From Sphingobium sp. AP50 (GTDB lineage Bacteria > Pseudomonadota > Alphaproteobacteria > Sphingomonadales > Sphingomonadaceae), in the NCBI RefSeq assembly GCF_900109095.1, contig NZ_FNYZ01000009.1, forward strand, positions 156,152 to 220,151: a stretch of 64,000 bases of DNA, written 5' to 3'. Positions within the stretch are counted from its first letter, which is position 1. Each line of letters begins with the position of its first letter. The position numbers and the translations under genes are program-made. Under the pieces are notes generated by a model. The model made no database searches. It was given only the letters and a program-made list of their open reading frames with translations, and was not told the origin of the DNA. This document shows positions 9,597-20,300 of this stretch, piece after piece.

Positions 9597-10780
9597 CTTT
9601 CGCGTAACCCTTCCCGTGCGCGGTTCAGCGGCTTGAGCAGATATTGCATCACCGTCTTGCTGCCGGTGTGGATATCGACCGTGGCGATCATGCCCGGCAC
9701 GATTGGGAAATGCTTGCCTGCCTTGTTGACCAGCGAGACGGATTTGGTCCGCACGAACACGCGATAATAATAGATGTCGGGGTTCACCTCATCCTTGATG
9801 GTGTCGGGTGAGATGCTCGATACCTGCCCTTCCAGCCCGCCATAAATGGCATAGTCATAGGCGGTGATCTTCACCGTCGCCCGCTGGTTGGGATGAATGA
9901 AGGCGATGTCGCGCGGCGATATCCGCGCTTCGATCAGCAACTGGTCGTCCAGCGGAACGATCTGCATGATCTCCCCATTGGGCGACACCACACCGCCAAT
10001 CGTGGAGACTTCGATGCTCTTCACCACGCCGCGCACCGGCGACCGCAGGGTCAGGCGGTTGAGCGTGTCCGACCGGCCCCGCACCACCGGCGCCAGCGCC
10101 TCCACTTCCTCGCTGACCTTGGCCAGATCCTGCTGCGCCTCCACCAGATATTGCGACCGCAGATCGGATTTCTTGAGCGCCAGTTCGGCGCGCTGCCGCT
10201 TCAGCCGCAGCACCTCGACATTGCTGGCCGCGCCGACGGCAATCAGGGATTCGCCGATCCCCACCTCCTTGCCGATCAGTGCCAGCGATTCGTCGATCAA
10301 CTGGTCGGCGCTCGCCAGACTCTGGCGACGGTCCTGATAAAGGCGTGTTTCGGCGGCCTTCAGCTCGGGATAGGGATCAAGCTCACGCGGGAAGACGATC
10401 GCCGTGCCCCCGACTTCCGCCCGCAGCCGCGCCGCGCTCGCCAGTGCCGCGCGATATTTGGCGGCGCTTTCGTCCACCGTCGATCCGGCCTGCGTCGGAT
10501 CAAGCTGCGCCAATATCTGCCCCGGCCGGACGATGTCGTCCTGCTTGACCATCAATTTGGCCAATATCCCGCCCTCCAGCGACTGTATGACCTGCTCCCG
10601 GCTGGTCGGCACGACACGGCCGCTGCCGCTGGCGACTTCATCCAGCTTGGCGAACCAGGCCCAGGCGAAGCCGGCCACGAACAGAAAGGCGACCAGCCAG
10701 AGCAGACGCTTGGCACCGATGAGACGGCTGCGCCCTTCATCATCGAACCGCCACTCATTATCGGTCAGGGCAATGCTCAT
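9593..10780 (-). CDS. Type I secretion membrane fusion protein (HlyD family)
   Basis: The periplasmic adaptor that links the inner-membrane ABC exporter to the TolC-type channel. The 395 residues have a cytoplasmic N-tail, one membrane helix (about 26-45), a split biotinyl-lipoyl-like domain (SGRVVPTSREQVIQSLEGG and later LRSPVRGVVKSIEVSTIGG), a coiled-coil hairpin between them (about 100-240), and the C-terminal beta-barrel region ending GMIATVDIHTGSKTVMQYLLKPL, the family signature. ATGA overlaps join it to the genes on both sides. Its neighbours indicate the adhesin at 14373-29255 as cargo. Confidence 0.93.
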   Translation of the reverse strand: MSIALTDNEWRFDDEGRSRLIGAKRLLWLVAFLFVAGFAWAWFAKLDEVASGSGRVVPTSREQVIQSLEGGILAKLMVKQDDIVRPGQILAQLDPTQAGSTVDESAAKYRAALASAARLRAEVGGTAIVFPRELDPYPELKAAETRLYQDRRQSLASADQLIDESLALIGKEVGIGESLIAVGAASNVEVLRLKRQRAELALKKSDLRSQYLVEAQQDLAKVSEEVEALAPVVRGRSDTLNRLTLRSPVRGVVKSIEVSTIGGVVSPNGEIMQIVPLDDQLLIEARISPRDIAFIHPNQRATVKITAYDYAIYGGLEGQVSSISPDTIKDEVNPDIYYYRVFVRTKSVSLVNKAGKHFPIVPGMIATVDIHTGSKTVMQYLLKPLNRAREGLRER

Positions 10781-12936
10781 GCCGCCCTCACCCGATTATT
10801 CTGCATCGTCCGCAGCGCGGCATCCCTTGGCTGGTCGAGCAATATCTTGCCATTGTCGATCACGATTACCCGGTCGACCAGTTCCAGCACCCGCATCCTG
10901 TGGGTCGCCACGATCAGCGTCCGCCCGAGCGCCCATGTCTTGAGGCCGGTGATGAAATGCCGTTCCGATACCTCGTCCATCGACGCGGTCGGCTCGTCCA
11001 GCAAGGCGACGGTCGGATGCCGCAACAACAGCCGCGCCAGCAACAGCGTCTGGATCTGGCCGCCCGACAGGCCCCGTCCCCCTTCCAGGATGACATGCTC
11101 CAGCCCTCTGCGCAGCCGCCGTACAAATTCGGCCGCGCCGGTCATCGCCAGCATGGCGACGATTTCCTCATTGGACACGTCCGGCGCGCCAAGGGTCAGG
11201 TTTTCGCGGATGGTCCCGTGGAACAGTCGGCTATTTTGCGACAGGAAACCGACATCGCGGCGCAAATCTTCGGGATCGACATGATGCAGCGCCAGATGAT
11301 CGACCAGCACCTCGCCGGATATCGGCGGCAACATGCCTGAAAAGGCCTGCAACAGGGTCGACTTGCCCGCGCCATTGCGGCCGAGCAGCGCAACCTTCTC
11401 CCCGGCGGCGATCTCCAGATCGACGATCGTCAGGGCCGGCGGGCTGTTCGGGTCGCCATAGCTGAAGACCCCTTCGCGGATCGTCATCGTCCCGGCAATG
11501 GCATTGACCGAAATCCGATGTTCCGAATCCGGTCGGTCGACGGGCAGGTTCATGATCTGGTTGAGGCTGCCGATCGCGACGCGCGATTGCTGGAACCGGC
11601 TGAGCAGCGACGTCACCTGCGACATCGGCGCCATCATCCGCGATCCCAGGATCGAGGAGGCGACCAGCGCGCCCGTGGTGATATCCCCGGCCATCACCAT
11701 CGGCGCCCCGGCGCAGATGATGCCGGCATAGACGCCCGTCTGCACATTTTGCGTCCAGACCGTCAGGCTGTTGGTCAGGCCGCGCAGCTTGAGCTGGGCC
11801 TCACCCGCTTCGGCATTATAGCGGTTCCAATGCTGGCGGAACCGCTCCTCGGCCTGCAATGCCTTGATATCCTCCATGCCCTGCACCGCTTCGACCAGCA
11901 TGGCATTGCGCAGCGAGGCTTCCCGCATCGAAGCGGAGGCATAAGCCCGCAGCCGCCGTTGGACGAGCAATCCGGGCAGGATCAGCAACAGCAGCGCGGC
12001 CAGCGGCACCAGCACCAGCGGCCCGCCGATGGACCAGAGGATGGCCAGGAAGATGAGGAAGAAGGGCAGGTCCGCAATCGCCGCGATCGTGGTCGATGTC
12101 AGCAATTCGCGCACCTGATCCAGATCACGCAATTGCGCGATGAAGGTGCCGGTGGAAGCCGGTCGGGCACGATTGCGCACCCGCAGCGCATGGCTGAACA
12201 CCTTGTCCGACATGCGCAAATCCGCGCGCTTGCCCAGCACATCGACGATGTTCATCCGCAACCGGCGCAGCATGAAGTCGAAAGCGATCGCCATCGCCAC
12301 GCCGAATGCCAGAATATAGAGGGTCGGAAAGGATTCCGCCGGGACGACCCGGTCATAGACCTGCATCGAAAAGATGACGCCGGACAGGCCCAGCATGTTG
12401 GCGATGCAGGACGCCACCATGACCGGCACATAGGATCGGCTATCCTGATGCAGGATCGCCCGCAGCCAATTCTCGTCATGCTGGTGGATATAAGGATCGA
12501 CCCGAGCGTCAGGCGCCGATCGTCTGGGGCGGGCAATGACCAGCAGGGCCAGCCCCTGCGCGATATCGGCGACAGGCAGATGGATATGCAGGCCGCCATC
12601 CCCGGCAAGCGACAGCGTCGCCACGCCCTCGTCGGAAATGGCGGTCAGCAGCGCCATGCCGCCATCCTCCATCCGCACGATGATCGGCAGGCGCCAGCCG
12701 GACAGGAGATTTTCACCAGCGGCCGGCACCCGGAAGCGAACGGAAAGGCCCAGCGCGCGGGCCATGTCCCGCACCTTGGCATGCTCGCCCCCTGCCCCGG
12801 CCCATAGCCCGGCCAGCCTGGCGCCCTGCTCACTGTTGGGCAGGCCGTAATGGCGCGCCACCTGTTGCAGCAGGTCCAGCCAGGCATCGACCGGGACCGC
12901 ATTGGCGGTAGGCTGGATGGGCGGCATCATGGTCAC
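10777..12936 (-). CDS. Type I secretion ABC transporter, LapB/HlyB type
   Basis: The energising inner-membrane exporter subunit, 719 residues. An N-terminal C39-like domain (about 14-135) lacks the catalytic Cys expected near the start of the first helix, so it should dock substrate rather than cleave it, as in HlyB and LapB. A membrane domain (about 160-450) follows, then the ATPase: Walker A GRNGAGKST (about 516-524), signature LSGGQ (about 621-626), Walker B VALLDEPT (about 641-648) and a His switch in ATHRM. The GTG start at 12936 overlaps the TolC stop (GTGA); an ATG two codons later is an alternative. Confidence 0.94.
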   Translation of the reverse strand: MTMMPPIQPTANAVPVDAWLDLLQQVARHYGLPNSEQGARLAGLWAGAGGEHAKVRDMARALGLSVRFRVPAAGENLLSGWRLPIIVRMEDGGMALLTAISDEGVATLSLAGDGGLHIHLPVADIAQGLALLVIARPRRSAPDARVDPYIHQHDENWLRAILHQDSRSYVPVMVASCIANMLGLSGVIFSMQVYDRVVPAESFPTLYILAFGVAMAIAFDFMLRRLRMNIVDVLGKRADLRMSDKVFSHALRVRNRARPASTGTFIAQLRDLDQVRELLTSTTIAAIADLPFFLIFLAILWSIGGPLVLVPLAALLLLILPGLLVQRRLRAYASASMREASLRNAMLVEAVQGMEDIKALQAEERFRQHWNRYNAEAGEAQLKLRGLTNSLTVWTQNVQTGVYAGIICAGAPMVMAGDITTGALVASSILGSRMMAPMSQVTSLLSRFQQSRVAIGSLNQIMNLPVDRPDSEHRISVNAIAGTMTIREGVFSYGDPNSPPALTIVDLEIAAGEKVALLGRNGAGKSTLLQAFSGMLPPISGEVLVDHLALHHVDPEDLRRDVGFLSQNSRLFHGTIRENLTLGAPDVSNEEIVAMLAMTGAAEFVRRLRRGLEHVILEGGRGLSGGQIQTLLLARLLLRHPTVALLDEPTASMDEVSERHFITGLKTWALGRTLIVATHRMRVLELVDRVIVIDNGKILLDQPRDAALRTMQNNRVRAA

Positions 12937-14252
12937 AGCGTCACCCCGCGCACCACCATGCCGGTCAGGTGAAAGGCCGAACGCACTCGCCCCGAACTGT
13001 AAAGACAGTCGAGTTCCAGCCGGCGCAGGTCATGGACCGTATTGGCCGCCTCCATCCGCACCTGCTGATATTCCTGTTCGGCGTTGAGCAGGTCGACCAG
13101 CGTGCGGGTGCCCATTTCCAGATATTGCATGCGATAGAGCTTGCCGGTTTCGCTCATATTGCCCTCCCGCGAAGACAGGGTCTTGAGCAGCGCGTTGAGG
13201 CTCTCAATCTGCTGCTGCGACTCCGACAGGCGCTGGGCCGTCTCGTTGCGGACTCGGTCCGTCGCTGCCTCCGCCGCATCCAGCGCATATTGGGCGCCTC
13301 GCACCCGCGCCTTGGTGATTCCGCCGCCGAAGACATTGTTGGTGACGTTCAGGCCGATCGTATAGGCACTGCGCCGGTCCGACAGGGGATCGGATACGTC
13401 GATCGTCCCTGTCCCGCCGATCGAGATAGTCGGCAACTGCTCTGCCTTGCTGCGGCGCAGATCGGCCCTGGCCTGATCCTTGCGCGCTTCAGCAGCCATA
13501 ACTGCCGGGACATCATTCCAGTCGACCGTTGGCTGGCGGCAGGCGGCCATCAGCCACCCCGGCACATCCTTGTCCACGGTCCCGGCGGGCGCCGGGCGGC
13601 CGAGCAGAAAGGCCAGATTGCTGGACCAGCGACGGCGAACGGCCTCGATCTGCGACAGGGTGGCCATCACTGCCTCGACACGGGCAAGCGCCTGTAATCC
13701 GTCGGACTGGGTCGCAGCGCCCTTGGTCACGCGGTTGTCGACCAGATCGCTGATGGCGCGGACGCGGTCCAGTTGCTCGATTGCGATCTGGTGCAACGCC
13801 TCGCCCCGTTGCACCTCGATCATCGCATAGCCGGTGTCGCGAACCAGATCATCGACCGCGCTCAAAAGTTGCGCCTGCCCGATCCGTACGCCCGCCCAGG
13901 CGGACTCGACGGCGCTGGACACCTTCCCGAAATCATAGATCATCTGGGATGCGCTGATCTGCGGCCGCGGACGCCAGGAACTGGTCAGGCGACTGTCATA
14001 GCCAGTGGCGACGCCCGCGCTGATCTGGGGCGAATAGCCCGCGCGTGCCACATCAACCTCGGTCCCGCGCGCGTTGAGTTCGCCGGCCACCTCGCTCAGC
14101 ACAGGGTGCCAGGCGACAGCCTCTCGGGCGGCCTCTTCCAGAGTCACCCGATCTGCGGGATTCGCTACCGCCCCGGCCGATACGTTCAGCATCGCGCCAA
14201 AGGCAAGTAGATAGAACTTGCCGCCATGGAACCTTGTTTCCATCCCGGTCAT
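12933..14252 (-). CDS. TolC-family outer membrane channel
   Basis: The outer-membrane efflux channel of the secretion system, 439 residues. A signal peptide (about 1-30, ending near SAGAVANPA) precedes two OEP repeats rich in long amphipathic helices: LEEAAREAVAWHPVLSEV at the start, and LLNAEQEYQQVRMEAANTVHDL near the end as the usual C-terminal signature. Length is normal. GAGG lies shortly before the ATG at 14252. It follows the adhesin gene by 120 bp of AT-rich DNA and is translationally coupled to the ABC gene. Confidence 0.93.
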   Translation of the reverse strand: MTGMETRFHGGKFYLLAFGAMLNVSAGAVANPADRVTLEEAAREAVAWHPVLSEVAGELNARGTEVDVARAGYSPQISAGVATGYDSRLTSSWRPRPQISASQMIYDFGKVSSAVESAWAGVRIGQAQLLSAVDDLVRDTGYAMIEVQRGEALHQIAIEQLDRVRAISDLVDNRVTKGAATQSDGLQALARVEAVMATLSQIEAVRRRWSSNLAFLLGRPAPAGTVDKDVPGWLMAACRQPTVDWNDVPAVMAAEARKDQARADLRRSKAEQLPTISIGGTGTIDVSDPLSDRRSAYTIGLNVTNNVFGGGITKARVRGAQYALDAAEAATDRVRNETAQRLSESQQQIESLNALLKTLSSREGNMSETGKLYRMQYLEMGTRTLVDLLNAEQEYQQVRMEAANTVHDLRRLELDCLYSSGRVRSAFHLTGMVVRGVTL

Positions 14253-14372
14253 ATCCTCATCCGTTTATGATGAGAATGATTTCCATTGGTTACGAACAAG
14301 CTAACACATGGATTTTAATATTATTCCGTCATCGCAACGGATAAAATTACATAATTTTATTTGTAAATTACA
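14253..14372 (-). promoter_or_regulatory. AT-rich spacer with inverted repeats between adhesin and exporter genes
   Basis: This 120-bp spacer is strikingly AT-rich against a window of about 63% GC. It holds a perfect inverted repeat ATAAAATTA-CA-TAATTTTAT (14341-14360), and a second, ACATCAAAATTGATGT (14370-14385), straddles the adhesin stop. Neither has the GC-rich stem of a normal terminator. It may hold the promoter of the exporter operon or a silencer binding site; the sequence alone cannot decide. Confidence 0.5.
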
Positions 14373-17300
14373 TCAAAATTGATGTCCATTATTCTGATTA
14401 TTTTTGTCGATATCGTCAGGAGTTGCCAGATAGGATAGCGGATCCTCAGGCAAATCTACCGGTGTAAGATCAGCGCTAGCCGGCACAGGAGCGGCGCCTT
14501 CGACCGGATCAGCCTGCTCGGACGATGGCTGACTATCAAGATAGGCCGACAGCACATCTTCCAAAGCACCCTGCCCTTCGAACATCTGATAGGCCAGTTC
14601 GCCCAGCACTTCATCCGAGACAACCGTGCCGGATGGATCAGTGTCCGCCGTCGTTGCATCCTGCATATTGTCGGACGGATCGACCAGATCGGATTGCGTC
14701 GCCGCGAGGATCAGGTCACCGCTCGAAAGCGATGCGATCTCGTCGGACGACGCCGGTTCATCCGTCGTGGGTGCCGTCTGATCGGACGATGCAGTGGCGG
14801 CGGCATGACTATCATCGCTGGCCACCACCGTATCTTCGACCAGCAGACTTGTCTGCTCGACCGACATCAGCGCCGATGCCGATCCGCTGGCAACATTGAT
14901 CGTCACGTCCAGCGTGGCCGTTGCCGACACGCCATTGGGCTGCACGATCTGATAGGTGAAGCTATCCACCAGATTGACGGTCGAATGCGCGATCGTCGTT
15001 CCCGGCGTATAGCTATAATGCCCCGTCTCGTTCACGGTCAGCTTGCCATAAGTGCCGTTGATCACGATCGGCGTTTCGCCCACCTCGACAAAGCCGGTGC
15101 CGGTGCCCACCTTCACCGTGGCGAAGGCCGTACCCGTCGTGTCATTGGCCAGCAACTCACCCTGCGTACCCGTCACACCGGACACGCTATACTGGTCGAG
15201 ATGGGTTATCGTCTCGCCGATATAGACGGTCGTGTTGTAGGTCAGACCCAGCGTATTGGTACTGGACACGGTATAGGTGTAATTGCCCGCTGGCAGATCC
15301 TCGAACGTATGGCTGATGCCCGATCCCAGCGGCAATCCGGCAATGGCCGTCGCCGTATAGGTGCCCACCACAGCGTTCGCCGCATTGCGCACCGTGATCG
15401 TGTAACTCGGCAACACCGCGATCGTGCCGGCCCGGATCACCGTGATGGTGATGTCTGCCAGGCTGTTGGACGCGACCGAGAAGCTGTCGCTGCCCGACCG
15501 GGTTGCCAGCGTCGGCGTGCTGAAGCTGAACTCCTGCGCCGTCGGCACTGTCGTCACGACATTCTGATACTGGACGGCCGCCGTTGCAATGTCATGATTG
15601 GCGATCGGTGCGGCGGTAATATCGTCGCTGCCGATGGAGATGATCAGATTGGCCGTCTCCGTTTCGCCGTCGCTCCGGTCGATCAGTTGATATTGGAAGA
15701 TGTCGGTCTTCCCGATCGCTGCGGCACTGGCGGACGGCGTATAGCTGTAGCTGCCGTCCAGATTGATCACCAGTCGACCAAAGGCGCCGTTGACGACCGT
15801 GCCATCGGCATTGACCGCCGTTGTCACGCCATTGACCGTAACGCTTTGAATTTGCGTCTGCGGGCTGACGATGTCGACATGACCGTCGGCGCTGGGATCG
15901 GTGATGACATTGCCGTGGATCTGCTGGGGCACGATGCCGCCGATATCGGTGAAGTCGAGATCAGTGCCCGTTACATGCAGTTCCCCTATCAGACCCAGGC
16001 CAAGCGTGCCTTCAAAAGCGGCAAAGGCCCGATATTGCCCCGGCCCCAGCGTTTCCGTGCTGACCAGATTGCCGTTCAGCAGGGTGAGTTGCACCAGCGA
16101 TACGCCGCTGCCGCCATTTACAGCGACCCATTGCGATCCGTTCCAGCGCTGCACCGCGACGGTATAGCCGCTGAGCGCACCGATGGTGAGCGTCGCATCA
16201 TAGGTGAAGACCGCGTTGAAGCTATGGCCGTCCGCTACGGTAAAGCCGACGCTCGGCGTTCCCAGAACCTGTAGGTTAAGGTTCAGCAGGTCTAGCGACA
16301 CGAGCGCCGTATAGTTGGCCGTGCCATGGTTGACCGATGTCGATACCGGCAACAGGTCGATCAGGGCGATCGCGCTATTGTCGAACGCGGCGATGTCGAA
16401 CGGGGCGCCGACTGTGGCGGCGATCGACGGGTTGCCGGCCAGATCGGTCTGCGTCACGGTCAGATTTTCGCCGCCAATCTGCGGGCTGGACAGGGTGACG
16501 GAGAAATGACCGTCGGTACCGACCTGCGCCGTTCCGATCAGCGTGCCATTGCCGTCCCGCACCCGGACCGTCGCCCCCGCTTCGCCGATACCGGTCAGCG
16601 TCAGGCCGGTCGCATCGACCGCCAGATTGGCCGGCGCAGGCGGCGGGGTGATATCCGGCGCCACTATGCTGGTCTGGGCCGACACATTGCCCGCCGGATC
16701 GGTCTGGATGATCCCGACGGTTTCGCCATTGGCCTGCGCCTGGGTCAGCGTCACGCTATAGCTGCCATTCGCCGCGACGACCGCGCTGCCGATGATGACG
16801 CCGGCGGCGTTGGTGATCGTCACGGTGGCACCTGCCTCACCCACGCCGGTTACGACCGTACCGGTGCCGGAGATCGCCGCCGTCGGGGCATCGGGCGGGG
16901 TATGATCGGGAGCCGTCACGCCGACATTGGCCGAGGCGTTGCCCGCCGCATCCGACTGGCCGACGCTCAGTTGCTGGCCGTTGAGTTGCGCCGCATTCAG
17001 AGTCACGCTGTAGCTGCCATTGGCGGCCACCAAGGCGCTGCCAAGGACTGATCCATCGGCGGCGCGTACGGTGATTGTCGCACCGGCTTCACCCTGACCG
17101 GTCACTATTCCGCCATTGGCGGAAATGGCAGCCGTCGGGGCGGCAGGCGGCGTCGTATCCGGTGCGATCAAGGCCACCTCAGTCGAGCCATTGCCTGCGG
17201 CATCCACCTGAATCAGGCTCAGTCTCTCACCATTGGTCTGCGCCGTGGGCAGCGTCGCGCTATAGCTGCCATCAGCCGCAACGATCGCCGTGATCAGCAA

Positions 17301-20300
17301 CACACCCGCCGCATTGCTGATGCGGATGGTCGCACCCGGTTCACCGGTGCCGGTCACGATCGTCCCGCCGATCGAGACGGCTCCGGTCGGTGCGGCGGGT
17401 GGCGTGCTATCCGGCGCGGCAACCGAAGCCACCGGCGACAAATTGCCCGCGACATCCCGCTGGGTAATGCCCAGCGTCTCGCCATTCACCTGCGGCGTGC
17501 TCAGCGTCACGCTGTAGCTGCCATTGGCGGCGACGACGGCGGTGCCGATGACCGTGCCCAAGGGGTCGGTCACATTGATCGTCGCGCCAGCTTCCCCTGT
17601 ACCGTTCACGGTCAGGCCGTCGGGCGTCACCGCACCGGTCGGCGCGGCAGGCGGCGTGATATCGGGCGCCAATGTCGGCACGCTGGGCGAGATATTGCCG
17701 GCAGGGTCAGCCTGCACGATGCCCAGCGTCTCGCCATTCACCTGTGGCGTGGTCAGCGTCACGCTGTAGCTGCCATCACCCGCGACCGTCGCCGTGCCGA
17801 TGATCGTACCAGCCGGATCGGTGATGCTGATCGTCGCACCAGCCTCGCCCGTGCCGATCACCATTGTACCGTCAGGCGTAACGCTGCCGGTCGGGGCCGC
17901 CGGCGGGGTAACATCCGGCGCGATCAGATCGACCTCGGCCGAAGCATTGCCTGCCGTATCGGTCTGGATCAGGCCCAGCGTCTCGCCATTGAGCTGTGGC
18001 GTGGTCAGCGTCGCGACATAGCTGCCATTGGCGCCAACGATTGCCGTTCCGATGACGGTACCCGTCGGATCGGTGATGCTGATCGTCGCGCCCGCTTCAC
18101 CCGTGCCCGTAACGGTCGCGCCATCCGACGCAACCGTGCCGGTGGGCGCATCCGGAGCAGTCGTGTCAGGCGCCACAATCGGCAATTGCGGCGACACATT
18201 GCCCGCAGCGTCGGACTGGACCAGCGTCAAGGCTTCGCCATTGGTCTGCGCCGGCGTCAGGGTGACGCTATAGCTGCCATTGCCCGCGACCGTAGCGGTG
18301 CCCAGCACCGTCCCCGCGGCATTGGTGACGCTGATCGTGGCACCAGCTTCGCCTGTGCCATTGATCACGGCACCATCGCCACGGATCGTGCCGGTGGGCG
18401 CGATGGGGGCCGTGCTGTCAGGCGCGATCAGATCGACTTCCGCCGACGGATTCCCGGCGCCGTCCGTCTGAATGATGCCCAGCACTTCCCCGTTCAGTTG
18501 CGGCGTCGCCAGGGACAGCGAATAGCTGCCATTGGCGCTAACGATCGCCGTGCCGATCACGACACCGGCAGGATCGGTGATGCTGATCGTCGCGCCGACC
18601 TCACCGGTGCCGGTCACCACGATGCCATCGGAAGCCACCGTGCCGGTCGGCGCAGTGGGCGCCGTGATATCCGGCGCTGTAATCGGCAGGGTCGGCGATA
18701 TATTGCCAGCAACATCGGTCTGGACCAACGACAACGCCTGCCCATTGGCCTGCTGCGTGGTCAGCGTTACCGAATAGGTGCCATTGGCCGCAACGACGCC
18801 AGTACCCAGCAAGGTACCGCCGGCATCAGTGATGCTTATCGTCGCACCAGCCTCACCCGTACCGCTTATGATCGCGCCGTTCGGCGTGATCGTGCCGGTC
18901 GGCGCATCGGGCGCGGTGATGTCCGGCGCAACCACATCGACTTCGGCAGACGGATTCCCGGCGCCATCGGTCTGGATCACGCCCAGCGTCTCGCCATTCA
19001 CCTGCGGGCTCGCCAGGGTCACGACATAGCTGCCATTGGCACCGACGACCGCCGTACCCACTATGGTGCCGGCCGCGTTCGTGATGCTGATCGTCGCACC
19101 GGCCTCACCCGATCCGATAACGGCCGTGCCGTCCGGCGTAACCGTACCCGTCGGCGCGTCAGGCGCCGTAATATCGGGCGCCGTGATAGTGGCGGTGGGG
19201 GACAGATTCCCGGCGCTATCCGCCTGAACGAGCGTCAGCGTTTCGCCATTGGCCTGCGACGGAGTGAGGGCAACGCTATAGCTGCCATTCGCGGCAACCG
19301 TCGTCGTACCCAGCACCGTTCCTGCTGCATTGGTGACGGTGATCGTCGCCCCGGCCTCGCCAGTACCCGTCACCGCTGCGCCATCGCCAGTCACCGCGCC
19401 CAGCGGCGCATCGGGCGCCGTCAGGTCAGGCGTCACCACGATCGCAGGACCGGATTCATTGCCCGTCGCGTCGCTCTGCGTAACGCGGAGCGAGGTGCCA
19501 TCGGCCTGGGCCGGCGACAGCATCACCACATAATGGCCCTGCCCGTCGACGGTCGCGGTGCCGACCACCGCGCCGTCGGCGTCGCGCACGGTCACGGTCG
19601 CACCCTTCTCGCCCGAACCGTTCACGACCGCACCCGTCGCATCGATCTGCGCCGTCGGTATGGCGGGCGGCGTGATGTCCGGGGCCGTCACGACTACCGG
19701 CACGGAAGACAAGCCGTCCGTATCGGTCTGGATGACGACCAGAGTCTCGCCATTGGCCTGCGCCGGGTCCAGCGTGACGCTGTAGCTGCCATCAGCCTCT
19801 ACGATTGCGGAACCAAGCGGCACGCCGCCAGGGCCAGTGACCGTCACCGTCGCCCCCGCTTCGCCGGTACCGGTCACGGCCACGCCACCTGCCGTCACGA
19901 TGGCCGTCACCGGATCGGGTGCGTCGGGCGTGTTCAGATTGGGCGCAGTCACCGGCAGTTCTGCCGATTCATTGCCGGCAAGATCGCTCTGCACGACCGT
20001 CAGCGGCTCGCCATGGACCTGCGCAGGCGTCAGCGCGCTGCTCCAGTTGCCATCCGGATCCACCGTTGCCGTGCCGATCTCCACACCGGACGGATCGCGA
20101 ACGCTGATGGTCGCGCCCACCTCGCCCGTGCCGGTCATCGACGCGCCGTCGCCCGCGATGATCGCCGTCGGCGGTTCGGGGGCGGTCAGGTCCGGCGCCG
20201 TCAGATTGATCGGCGCAGAGACATTGTTCGCCGCGTCAAGCTGGGTCACGGTCAAGGGCTGGCTGTCCACCTGCGGCGGCGTCAGCATGACCGTGTAATT

